Shown here: positions 1 through 7,093 of the stretch, piece by piece | Position numbering within the stretch: the first letter of the stretch is position 1 | How the letters are laid out: every line of letters begins with the position of its first letter | NCBI RefSeq assembly: GCF_041080625.1 | Contig: NZ_CP163518.1 | Span: forward strand, 2,046,001-2,110,000 | Direction: 5' to 3' | Length of the DNA stretch: 64,000 bases | DNA from: Streptomyces sp. CG1 | GTDB lineage: Bacteria; Actinomycetota; Actinomycetes; Streptomycetales; Streptomycetaceae | The notes under the pieces: model-generated | Seen by the model: the letters and a program-made list of their open reading frames with translations, nothing else | Told to the model about the DNA's origin: nothing | Database searches by the model: none | Made by a program: the position numbers and the translations under genes

Positions 1-9
1 AGACAAATC

Positions 10-31
10 CCCGGATCGTCCTCAATCCGGG
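10..31. terminator. Hairpin at left edge
   Basis: A perfect 7-bp stem (CCCGGAT / ATCCGGG) closes an 8-nt loop. It could terminate a gene lying left of the window. There is an A-run after it on the plus strand but no U-tract, so its role is uncertain. The rest of 1-146 holds no gene that I can support. Confidence 0.3.
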
Positions 32-146
32 CGGAAAAACCCCTGATGGCGTGGATGGGCAGGCTAGTTCGCCGGAGTTTCAACGACGTTAACCAGACCT
101 TGATCCACGGATGACCGCGCGATGGGGGCGCCGAAACCCTGGTGGG

Positions 147-479
147 TCAGGGCACGCCGGGACCGCGGTGCTCGGCGGCCATGCCCGGACCGCGGCGTTC
201 GGCCGCCACGCCGTGACCGCGATGCTCCGCCGCGATCCCGAACCGCTGCTGTTCGCGCGGGGCGGAACCGATCTCACGGACCCCCGAGACCGAGCTGACG
301 ATCTGCTCCTCGGCCGGCTCGTCGAGGGCGTCCAGCCGCTCCAGATCGGCGGCCGAGACCAGCGCGACCAGCGGCTTGCCGTGCCGCGTCACGACGACGC
401 GCTCACCGCCGTACACCACCCGGTTGATCAGGTCGGCGAGCTCAGCCCTGGCTTGCGTCACCGGAATCTCGTAGCCCAT
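147..479 (-). CDS. Phd/YefM-type antitoxin with repeat tail
   Basis: This 110-residue protein starts [20 protein letters not shown], the usual opening of Phd/YefM antitoxins, which bind their own promoter and neutralise a RelE, Doc or PIN-type toxin. The fold covers about residues 1-75 and includes the V-V-T-R-H-G-K-P segment typical of the family. Residues after about 80 are a proline/glycine/arginine tail made of three 9-residue repeats ([IVM]AAE[HR]RG[HP]G). No toxin gene follows within the window; the 146 bp downstream hold none, so it is either an orphan or its partner lies beyond the left edge. It is divergent from clpP. Confidence 0.75.
   Translation of the reverse strand: MGYEIPVTQARAELADLINRVVYGGERVVVTRHGKPLVALVSAADLERLDALDEPAEEQIVSSVSGVREIGSAPREQQRFGIAAEHRGHGVAAERRGPGMAAEHRGPGVP
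159..239. repeat. Three 27-bp in-frame repeats in antitoxin tail
   Basis: Three adjacent 27-bp units (159-185, 186-212, 213-239) share the core GACCGCG followed by a CCGCC-like end. They encode the 9-residue repeats of the antitoxin C-terminus. The period is a multiple of three, so copy-number change keeps the frame. Confidence 0.7.
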
Positions 480-505
480 GACCCCATTCTAACGTCACGT
501 ACGTC

Positions 506-522
506 CTGTACATTTTTTACAG
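506..522. promoter_or_regulatory. Inverted repeat CTGTA-N7-TACAG
   Basis: A perfect 5-bp inverted repeat with an AT-rich 7-bp spacer sits in the short region between the divergent antitoxin and clpP genes. It is a plausible operator for the antitoxin or for a clp regulator. No binding protein can be assigned from sequence. Confidence 0.4.
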
Positions 523-566
523 AAGCCGAGCCCGCCAGAGGCCATGCGATGAGAAGGGGTGCGCCC

Positions 567-1202
567 ATGTCCCGCGCTTTCGCCCGTCATGTCCTGCCCG
601 AGTTCACCGAGCGCACCAGCAGCGGCGTGCGCACGCTCGATCCCTACGGCAAGCTCTTCGAGGACCGGATCGTCTTCCTCGGCACCGCGCTCGACGACGC
701 GGCCGCGAATGACGTGATGGCTCAGTTCATGTACCTCGAACACGCGGCCCCGGAGCGGGACATCACGCTGTACGTCAACTCCCCGGGCGGTACGTTCAGC
801 GCCCTGACGGCCGTCTACGACACGATGCGCTACGTCAGTTGCGACGTGTCGACGTACTGCCTGGGCCAGGCCGCGTCCCACGCCGCGCTGCTGCTCGCGG
901 CCGGCACGCCGGGCAAGCGGTTCGCCCTGCCCGGCGCACGCATGGTGCTCGAGCAGCCCCGGCTCCCCGAGCCGGTGGAGGGCCAGCCCAGCGACCTGCT
1001 CATCGAGGCCGAGGAGTTGGCCCGGGTGCGCGCGCTGACGGAGGAGATGCTCGTACGGCACACCGGGCGCACAGCGGAGGAGGTACACCAGGATCTGGAG
1101 CGGGACTTGGTCCTGGACGCCGCCGCGGCGGTGGCCTACGGCCTGGTGGACGGCATCGTGCCCAGCCGGCGGAGCATGCCCGGCGCACCGGACGCGAAGT
1201 GA
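567..1202 (+). CDS. ClpP-family protease subunit, atypical triad
   Basis: A 211-residue ClpP-like (S14) subunit; the family forms tetradecameric chambers that degrade proteins delivered by Clp ATPases. The oxyanion-loop motif NSPGG (71-75), the serine motif GQAASHA (Ser104) and the aspartate in ERD (Asp180) are present. The residue 25 after the serine, His in normal ClpP (V-M-I-H-Q-P), is Glu here (M-V-L-E-Q-P, Glu129), so the Ser-His-Asp triad looks broken. Start chosen at 567, seven bases after GAGAAGGGG; the frame is open upstream but has no better site. Streptomyces carry several clpP paralogues. This may be a structural or regulatory subunit mixing with another ClpP. Numbering among paralogues is not assigned. 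Confidence 0.85.
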   Translation: MSRAFARHVLPEFTERTSSGVRTLDPYGKLFEDRIVFLGTALDDAAANDVMAQFMYLEHAAPERDITLYVNSPGGTFSALTAVYDTMRYVSCDVSTYCLGQAASHAALLLAAGTPGKRFALPGARMVLEQPRLPEPVEGQPSDLLIEAEELARVRALTEEMLVRHTGRTAEEVHQDLERDLVLDAAAAVAYGLVDGIVPSRRSMPGAPDAK

Positions 1203-1209
1203 GCCGCCG

Positions 1210-1515
1210 ATGCTGCCGGACCTGCCGCCGCTGCCCGCACTGACGCGTGCCGAGGGCGATCTGATCGACCGTTATCTGGAGGCGGCCGACCTGCTGGGCC
1301 GTGTCAATCCCGCGCACGGCGGCGACACCTATCGCGGGCTGCGCGCGGCCCAGGCCCTGGTGCGCAAGGCCGCAGAGCTGCGTGACGCCCTCGCGTTGAT
1401 GCACCAGCGGGGCGAGACGGAGCTGCACCGGGACACGCTGGCACGGGCCTTGCGGGTCCTGGACGGTGAACGTCGTACCGCGCGCGTCGCGCTCCCGCCC
1501 GACGGTGTCCGCTGA
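1210..1515 (+). CDS. Small helical protein downstream of clpP
   Basis: This 101-residue protein begins 7 bp after clpP and is probably cotranscribed and coupled with it. It is rich in Ala, Leu, Arg and Glu, has no signal peptide or membrane segment, and should be mostly alpha-helical (for example AAQALVRKAAELRDALALMH). I recognise no family. Its position suggests a role linked to the atypical ClpP, but that is only inference. Confidence 0.65.
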   Translation: MLPDLPPLPALTRAEGDLIDRYLEAADLLGRVNPAHGGDTYRGLRAAQALVRKAAELRDALALMHQRGETELHRDTLARALRVLDGERRTARVALPPDGVR

Positions 1516-1863
1516 TCCGGACGCCCGAGAGGCCGGACATGATCCGCATGTCGACAGGCGCCGTTCGGAACGGACGTGAAACGGCCCGAACGGCGTACCG
1601 CCGACCGGGGTATATCCAGGTCGTTCATCGGATCTCCCGACTTGCGCACCGCGCGGGTCTCCGGCAGGGAACGAGGTGCTCCGCCCCAGGTCCGGGGCTA
1701 CGGCCTGGACCTGACGATGCCTCGAACACCGCGCTGTCCACCCGAACGGGCGAGTGGTGAGTAACGCCACAAATCCCCGATTCCGTTGGGATTTTCAGAC
1801 GTCTGTGAGTGAAGATCCCTGTCTGACGACAAGCCCCCGCCACCGCGGCGGGGCGGTCCGGGC
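1516..1863. other. Intergenic stretch before riboswitch
   Basis: These 348 bases separate the clpP operon from the riboswitch leader. A weak hairpin (TCCGG / CCGGA) just after 1515 may end the clpP transcript. The stretch must also carry the promoter of the NlpC/P60 gene, but I cannot place convincing -35 and -10 boxes. I see no supported coding sequence. Confidence 0.4.
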
Positions 1864-2075
1864 GGACGCCGAGTCCTGCCGCCGCCCGGACGACCGGTCG
1901 ACAGGAGTGGATCGGCAGGAGTGGAGGACCCAAGCAAGTCGGGTCGCCGGAACGGAAGTTCGTCTGTTCGTCGCAGACGGGCGGAGGTTCCGAGCAGCCC
2001 TTGGGGTGAAGCCGCAACAACGCGGCCGGGCAACTTCGCCAGCCCGAATCCGACAGGTCATCCTTCACAGGCGGC
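1864..2075 (+). promoter_or_regulatory. c-di-AMP (ydaO/yuaA) riboswitch
   Basis: The leader contains the landmark blocks of the ydaO class in order: GCCGAGTCCTG near 1868, GGAGGACCCAAGC near 1923, CTTGGGGTGAAGCC near 2000 and AGCCCGAATCCGACAGGTC at 2041-2059. A long arm lies between the second and third blocks (about 1950-1992). The class senses cyclic di-AMP and in actinobacteria commonly sits before NlpC/P60 hydrolase or rpf genes, as here. The NlpC start is 17 bases past the aptamer. Boundaries are approximate. Confidence 0.85.
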
Positions 2076-2091
2076 TGACGAAGGGTTGCGC

Positions 2092-2565
2092 ATGACTGCG
2101 TCCAATCGTGTCCCGTCGCTCATGGCCCGGGCCGGTACGGCCTCGGCACTCACCCTTGCCGCCGTCGGCGGCTCGATCACGGTCCCCGGTCTCGCCCCCG
2201 ACGCCTCGGCCGCGACCCTCGCGTCGAAAGCGCTGCAGGTCGCGGCCTCCCAGAAGGGGGCGCCGTACCAATGGGGAGCCACCGGGCCGCACCGGTTCGA
2301 CTGCTCGGGGCTGACGCTCTACTCGTTCAAGAAGGCGGGCAAGAGCCTGCCGCGCACCGCCGCCGCGCAGTACAACAAGTCGCACCACATCTCCGCCGGT
2401 AGCCGTAGGGCCGGTGACCTGGTGTTCTTCCACTCGGGTTCCTACGTCTACCACGTCGGCATCTACGCCGGCCACGGGAAGATCTGGCACGCGCCGAAGA
2501 CCGGGGACGTGGTGCGGCTCCAGAAGATCTGGACCTCGAGCGTCTGGTACGGACGGATCAACTGA
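2092..2565 (+). CDS. Secreted NlpC/P60 peptidoglycan hydrolase
   Basis: A 157-residue protein with an N-terminal signal peptide (about 1-41, ending DASA-A) and a single NlpC/P60 domain. Catalytic Cys71 lies in FDCSG, His121 in HVGIY, and the third polar residue is probably His133 in WHAP. Such enzymes cleave peptide stems of peptidoglycan outside the membrane, for example D-gamma-Glu-meso-DAP bonds. There is no LysM or coiled-coil domain, so it is a minimal secreted form. The start at 2092 follows GAAGGG. A c-di-AMP riboswitch precedes it, which ties expression to osmotic or cell-wall signalling. It converges on the LysE-like gene. Confidence 0.92.
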   Translation: MTASNRVPSLMARAGTASALTLAAVGGSITVPGLAPDASAATLASKALQVAASQKGAPYQWGATGPHRFDCSGLTLYSFKKAGKSLPRTAAAQYNKSHHISAGSRRAGDLVFFHSGSYVYHVGIYAGHGKIWHAPKTGDVVRLQKIWTSSVWYGRIN

Positions 2566-2572
2566 CCCTGCG

Positions 2573-3088
2573 TCAGCTCAGGAGCGGCTCCAGCAGCAGG
2601 GCCGCTCCCAGCACCGTCAGCGCCACCCCGGTGCCCGCCTGAGCCCACGGGCGGCCCGGGGCCGGCGCATGGCCCCCGGCGGGCATGAACTGCGGCAGCA
2701 GGCTGAGGAAGGTCAGCGTCGCCTTCGGATTGAGGACGTCGGTGACACAGCCCTGGCGCAGCGGGGGCGCCGCCCCGGCCGCCGTCTCCTCGGGCACCTC
2801 GGCGGACCGGCGCGGCGACCACAGGGTGCGCACCCCGAGCTGCAGCACACAGGCGCCGCCGAGCGGCTGCAACGCCCGGAACGACGCGGGCATGGCCATC
2901 GGCACGGCCGCGACACCGGCCACCGCCGGGGTGGTGTGCACCAGGAGTCCGCCCGTGATGCCAAGTCCGCAGACCGCGCCGGCCCGGCGTGAGACCAGCG
3001 CGTTGCCTACGGCCACGGCGAAGTCGGCGCCCGGCATGGCGACCAGTCCGGCGGCGATCCCGGTGCAGGCGATGAGCGGTACGTCCAT
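2573..3088 (-). CDS. Shortened LysE-family amino-acid exporter
   Basis: A 171-residue LysE/RhtB-like membrane protein; intact members run about 205 residues. Typical segments remain: an N-terminal helix, GLLVHTTPAVAGVAA, LGVRTL and DVLNPKATLTFLSLLPQF. The family PGPD motif reads PGAD, and about 30 residues seem missing between the LLPQF helix and the final helix. It is divergent from a frameshifted LysR gene only 9 bp away, so the normal LysE/LysR promoter region is nearly gone. Export activity is doubtful. Confidence 0.7.
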   Translation of the reverse strand: MDVPLIACTGIAAGLVAMPGADFAVAVGNALVSRRAGAVCGLGITGGLLVHTTPAVAGVAAVPMAMPASFRALQPLGGACVLQLGVRTLWSPRRSAEVPEETAAGAAPPLRQGCVTDVLNPKATLTFLSLLPQFMPAGGHAPAPGRPWAQAGTGVALTVLGAALLLEPLLS

Positions 3089-3097
3089 GCCGCCGGC

Positions 3098-4023
3098 GTG
3101 ACCCGGCCGGCCGCGCTGGTGGCCGTGGCGGAGGCCGGCTCGAGCACCCGGGCCGCCGACCGGCTCGGCTGCACCCCGCCCGCCCTCTCCAGCAGCTGGC
3201 CAAGCTGGAACGGGAGGCGGGCACGGCGCTGCTGGTCCGCCACCGCCGCGGGGCCCGGATGACCGAGGCGGGCGAGGTGCTGGTGGCGCGGGCCCGGGTG
3301 GTGCTGGACGAGTTGGAGCGGGCTCGGCACGAACGGGCGGGGCTGACCGGGCTCACTGGTGGGGCCCTGCGGCTCGGCACCTTCCCGACCGCCGGGGTGC
3401 TCTGCTGCCGCCGGCGCTCAGCGCGTTCCGCCGGGCACATCCCGATGTCACGCTGTCGGTCGCGGACCACGACCCGCCGGCCGGGGTCACGGCGGTGGCG
3501 GCCGGCGAGGTGGATCTGGCCCTGGCCCACACCTACCACCCGGCCGAGCCCGTGCCCGTGCCGTCGTCGGTACATCTGGAGCCGGTCCTGGTGGAGGAGC
3601 TGGTGCTGGTGACCGCGCCGGGACACGCTCTGAGCAGTGCCTCGTCCCTGCTGCCGCCGGCAAAGCCGGCCGGGCAGCCGCTGATCAGCATGGCACCGCA
3701 CCATCCGGCCCGCCGGGAGGTCGAGGCCCTGCTCGCGGAGGCGGGTGCCATGCCGGCGCTGCTGGTGCCGATCCCCGGGTACGCCGTGGTGTGCGCGCTT
3801 GTCGGCGCCGGCCTCGGGGTGGCCGTCGTACCGGAGATGGTGGCTCGTACCGCGGCCACGCCGGTCGGGGTACGCCCTCTGGAGGCGGGCCGTCTGCACC
3901 GGACCATCTCGGTGGTCCACCGGGCGGACGAGACGACTCCGGCCGCGGACGCCTTCCGGGCGCTGCTGCGGGGGCCTTCGGCCGAGCCGGGCGATAACGC
4001 TCCTGGAGTGCCACGACGTCTAA
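3098..4023 (+). pseudogene. LysR-family regulator, two frameshifts
   Basis: Three reading frames must be joined to recover a LysR protein. The HTH start (VAVAEAGSSTRAADRLG) is in one frame. A lost base near 3187 (CTCTCC-AGCAG) shifts to the frame carrying LLVRHRRGARMTEAGEVL. A second lost base near 3403 (GTGCTC-TGCTG) shifts to the effector domain (LPPALSAFRRAHPDV then AAGEVDLALAH). The last frame runs past the expected end into the antisense of the next gene, so the 3' limit is approximate. The partner LysE-like gene is also shortened. Sequencing error could mimic the frameshifts. Confidence 0.75.
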
Positions 4024-4457
4024 GGCACCGGCTCCACAGGGGACGTCCACGGGAGTTCGATCGACACCGTCTTGCCGCCCTCGCGGGTGGGGCGGACGCG
4101 GAGTTTGCCGCCGCACTCCGCGGTGAGACAGCGGATGATGACCATGCCGCGGCCGTTGTCCTGCTGGACGGCGGCAGGCAGTCTCTTCGGAAAGCGCGGG
4201 TGACTGTCCGTGACGCCGATGCGCAGATGTTCGTCACGGTCCAGCGCGATGTCGACCGTGAAGGTGGGTGACTGCCCCAAGGTGTGCTGTACGGCGTTCG
4301 TGGCGAGTTCGGAGACGATGAGCCGCACGGTGTCGGCCACGTCGGTGTCCGACGGCAGGCCCCACTCCGCGAGCGTGCCCACGACGTAGGAACGGGCGGC
4401 GGAGACCGAGGCTGGATCGCTCGGCAGAGTGACGGATGCTTCCAGATGGTCTGCCAT
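4020..4457 (-). CDS. Anti-sigma-factor-like ATP-binding protein
   Basis: A 145-residue GHKL/HATPase_c domain of the RsbW/SpoIIAB type. The N box ELATNAVQH (residues 50-58), the D-x-x-x-P G1 region near Asp84 and the G2 segment NGRGM (101-105) are visible. Such small cytoplasmic kinases usually phosphorylate an anti-anti-sigma partner or bind a sigma factor. Many Streptomyces place one next to an XRE/DUF397 pair, exactly as here, where it is divergent from the XRE regulator. The start at 4457 is the first Met of the conserved region. Confidence 0.85.
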   Translation of the reverse strand: MADHLEASVTLPSDPASVSAARSYVVGTLAEWGLPSDTDVADTVRLIVSELATNAVQHTLGQSPTFTVDIALDRDEHLRIGVTDSHPRFPKRLPAAVQQDNGRGMVIIRCLTAECGGKLRVRPTREGGKTVSIELPWTSPVEPVP

Positions 4458-4583
4458 GACGACGCCGTCCCTTTCCCGCGGGACCGCAGTCCGACACGGA
4501 GCGGAAGGTTCGAGTACGGTCCCGGACTGGTGCTTGCTCGTCAGCCTGCCATCACCGGGCCGGTCACGGGGAGCGATCCACCA

Positions 4584-4599
4584 AGATATGCATATATCT
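4584..4599. promoter_or_regulatory. AT-rich palindrome AGATAT-N4-ATATCT
   Basis: A 6-bp inverted repeat around GCAT stands out as an AT island in the divergent region between the ATPase and XRE genes. It is a good candidate operator or promoter element for the XRE protein itself. Confidence 0.4.
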
Positions 4600-4670
4600 G
4601 TCGCCCGAAGCGGTGAACTCTACGACGCGAGACCGTATTTGGGCGGCCCGGAAGGAGTAAGGAGGAGCCC

Positions 4671-5531
4671 ATGCAGAACGGGCCGGCGGTGCGGCGCCGC
4701 AAACTGGGCGCCGAATTGCGCACGCTGCGTACCGGTGCTGGGCTCACGAGCGGTGAGGCGGCCCGGCTGGTCGGCTGGCACCAGTCGAAGGTGAGCCGTA
4801 TCGAGACGGGTGCCAGCGGCGCGAAACCGGTCGACGTGCGGTTACTCCTGGACGCCTACGAGGTGCGGGACGGGCAGCTGCGCGAGCTGCTGCTGATGCT
4901 GGCCGGCTCCGAGGAAGCGGGCGACCGGCACCGCTGGTGGCACGCCTACCGCGGGGTACTGCCGCCCACCTACCGGGACTTCATCAGCCTGGAGTCACAG
5001 GCCAGCGCGATGCGCACCCTGGAGACCACGGTCGTACCCGGCCTGCTGCAGACGCCCGAGTACGCCCGCGCGGTGACCCGGGCCGCCGTGACGGACCTGG
5101 ACGACGAACGCCTGGACACACTGGTGGAGGTACGGCTGGCCCGGCAGGACGTGCTCCGCACCGAACGGCCGCTCAGGCTGAGCGCGGTGCTGGACGAGGC
5201 GGTGCTGCGGCGCGAGATCGGCGGCCCCGAGGTGATGGCCCGGCAGCTGGAGCGGCTGATGGACGCGGCCCGGCTGCCCCAAGTCCGGCTCCAGGTCCTG
5301 CCGTTCGGCGCCGGAGCGCATGTCGGCCTCACTGGACCTTTCGTTATCTTCTCATTTCCGAGCACTTCTGATCTGGACGTGGTTGTTCTCGACCAGTTGA
5401 CGAGTAGCCTCTACCTGGAACGGAAAGAAGACCTCATGGCCTACTCAGAGGCCTTCGACACCCTTCGGATGCACGCCCTTTCACCCGAGGAATCGTTGGA
5501 TTACATCGCCGGGATAGGTGACGGCGCGTAA
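4671..5531 (+). CDS. WhiJ-type XRE regulator (HTH + DUF5753)
   Basis: A 286-residue regulator with an N-terminal Cro/XRE helix-turn-helix (about 8-70, including GEAARLVGWHQSKVSRIETG) and a C-terminal DUF5753 domain (about 95-280; RDFISLESQASAMRTLE, VPGLLQTPEYARA). A GGAGG ribosome site precedes ATG 4671. Paralogues such as whiJ work with a DUF397 protein in developmental control. Codon 58 (4842-4844) is TTA, the rare leucine codon read by the bldA tRNA, so translation should be limited to late growth. The DUF397 gene follows 9 bp later. Confidence 0.9.
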   Translation: MQNGPAVRRRKLGAELRTLRTGAGLTSGEAARLVGWHQSKVSRIETGASGAKPVDVRLLLDAYEVRDGQLRELLLMLAGSEEAGDRHRWWHAYRGVLPPTYRDFISLESQASAMRTLETTVVPGLLQTPEYARAVTRAAVTDLDDERLDTLVEVRLARQDVLRTERPLRLSAVLDEAVLRREIGGPEVMARQLERLMDAARLPQVRLQVLPFGAGAHVGLTGPFVIFSFPSTSDLDVVVLDQLTSSLYLERKEDLMAYSEAFDTLRMHALSPEESLDYIAGIGDGA

Positions 5532-5540
5532 GGAGGCACC

Positions 5541-5762
5541 ATGTCAGCATTGCCTCGGAACGTCCCTGCCAGTACCGATCTGCACGACGTGCGCTGGCTG
5601 CGGAGCAGCTACAGCACGGGAGCCAACAACTGCGTAGAGACGGCCCGGCCGGGCTCCGGCCCCTGGGCCGGACTGCTCGCCGTGCGCGACTCGAAGAGCC
5701 CCGCCGGACCCGCCGTGCTCTTCTCCGCCCGGAGCTGGGCAGGGTTCCTCACCTCGCTCTGA
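5541..5762 (+). CDS. DUF397 protein, partner of XRE regulator
   Basis: A 73-residue DUF397 protein; the W-x-x-S-S-Y-S-x-x-x-N-N-C-V-E signature (WLRSSYSTGANNCVE) and the C-terminal VRDSK and FSARSWAGF blocks are all present. DUF397 proteins are encoded beside DUF5753 regulators throughout Streptomyces and are thought to antagonise them. It starts 9 bp after the regulator with GGAGG before the ATG. It converges on bioF. Confidence 0.9.
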   Translation: MSALPRNVPASTDLHDVRWLRSSYSTGANNCVETARPGSGPWAGLLAVRDSKSPAGPAVLFSARSWAGFLTSL

Positions 5763-5818
5763 TCAGAATCGATCACAGGTAATCATTCATAGGTGAAGCA
5801 CGGCCGTGTCACGCCGAC

Positions 5819-6946
5819 TCATGGTCGCGTTTCGCCGATCACCCGTACAGCGCGTTCGATCTCAGCCCCGGACAGGTCCGCCCGGGCGGTCAGCCGCAGC
5901 CGCGAGATGCCGTCGGGCACGGAAGGAGGACGGAAGCAGCCCACGGCCAGCCCCGCGGTACGGCAGTCGGCCGCCCAGCGCACCGCCTGCTCCGGGGACG
6001 GAGCCCGCACGGAGACCACCGCGGCGTCCGGACGCACCGCTTCCAGACCCGCGGCGGTCAGTCGTGTGTGCAGTTCCGTGGCCACCGTACGGGCGCGCGC
6101 CGCGCGCTCCGGTTCGCGGACGAGCAGCCGCAGAGCCGCGAGCGCGGCACCGGCCGCCGCCGGGGCCAGGCCCGTGTCGAAGATGAAGGTCCGGGCCGCG
6201 TTGACCAGATGGCCGATCACCCGCGCCGAGCCGAGCACCACTCCGCCCTGGCTGCCCAGCGACTTGGACAGGGTGGCCGTGACCACCACGTCCGCGGCGC
6301 CCGCCAGCCCGGCCGCGTACGGCGCGCCCTGGCCACCGTCGCCCAGCACCCCGAGCCCGTGCGCGTCGTCGACGACCAGTCCCGCGCCGTGCTCCCGGCA
6401 GGCCTCGGCCAGCGCCTCCAGCGGGGCCCGGTCGCCGTCGACCGAGAACACGGTGTCGGAGACGACGATCGCCGGTCCCTGGTGGGTGGCCAGGGCCTTG
6501 CGCACCGCCTCCGGGTCGGCGTGCCCGACGACCTGTTTGTCGCCGCGGGCGAGCCGGCAGCCGTCGATGAGGGAGGCGTGGTTGCCGGCGTCGGAGACGA
6601 TCAGCGAGCCGTGCGGGGCCAGCGCGGTGACCGCGGCGAGGTTGGCGGCGTAACCGGAGGAGAAGACCAGCGCGGCCTCGAAGCCGCAGAAGGCGGCCAG
6701 TTCGCGCTCCAGCTCGGTGTGCAGCTCGGTGGTGCCGGTGACCAGCCGGGAGCCGGTGGAACCGCCGCCCCAGAGCCGGGCGGCCCGGGCGGCGCCCTCG
6801 GTGACCTCGGGGTGGTGGGCGAGGCCGAGGTAGTCGTTGCTCGCCATGTCGAGCAGGGGCGAGTCGGCGGGGCGGGGACGCAGGGTGCGTACGAGTCCTG
6901 CGCGGCGGCGCGCCTCGGCCTGCTCGTCGATCCAGCCGAACGCCAT
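5819..6946 (-). CDS. bioF: 8-amino-7-oxononanoate synthase
   Basis: A 375-residue PLP enzyme that condenses pimeloyl thioester with alanine to give 8-amino-7-oxononanoate, a step in biotin synthesis. Visible motifs are SNDYLGLA (36-43), GSTGSRLVTG, the cofactor-stacking NHASLIDG (122-129), DDAHGLGV (193-200) and the Schiff-base lysine Lys228 in TLSKSLGSQGG. Length is normal. GGAGG lies just before ATG 6946. It is divergent from bioBAD, sharing a 147-bp promoter region with two palindromes. Confidence 0.95.
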   Translation of the reverse strand: MAFGWIDEQAEARRRAGLVRTLRPRPADSPLLDMASNDYLGLAHHPEVTEGAARAARLWGGGSTGSRLVTGTTELHTELERELAAFCGFEAALVFSSGYAANLAAVTALAPHGSLIVSDAGNHASLIDGCRLARGDKQVVGHADPEAVRKALATHQGPAIVVSDTVFSVDGDRAPLEALAEACREHGAGLVVDDAHGLGVLGDGGQGAPYAAGLAGAADVVVTATLSKSLGSQGGVVLGSARVIGHLVNAARTFIFDTGLAPAAAGAALAALRLLVREPERAARARTVATELHTRLTAAGLEAVRPDAAVVSVRAPSPEQAVRWAADCRTAGLAVGCFRPPSVPDGISRLRLTARADLSGAEIERAVRVIGETRP

Positions 6947-7007
6947 GGGTCCTCCGGGGCTTTTGTAGGTAGCGGACAGACCCTAACGGCACAGTCGGCC
7001 GCCCAGG

Positions 7008-7025
7008 GTGTGGCAATACCCACAC
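7008..7025. promoter_or_regulatory. Inverted repeat GTGTGG-N6-CCACAC
   Basis: A perfect 6-bp inverted repeat in the bioF-bioB intergenic region, abutting a second palindrome at 7024-7035. It is a candidate operator for a biotin-responsive regulator. No binding protein is encoded in the window. Confidence 0.45.
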
Positions 7026-7035
7026 GGTGAACCGT
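7024..7035. promoter_or_regulatory. Palindrome ACGGTGAACCGT upstream of bioB
   Basis: A 12-bp element of two perfect 5-bp arms around GA, overlapping the neighbouring repeat by two bases. Its place between divergent bio genes makes it a likely operator core. Confidence 0.45.
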
Positions 7036-7093
7036 CTCCGTTGTGCAAACTCTCCTTGGCCCGGAGCGGCCTCGTAGGACAGGATCAGGCCTC

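Noticed and set aside
20..146. A short gene or toxin downstream of the antitoxin
   Set aside because: No start, ribosome site or domain could be found in the 146 bp to the left edge.
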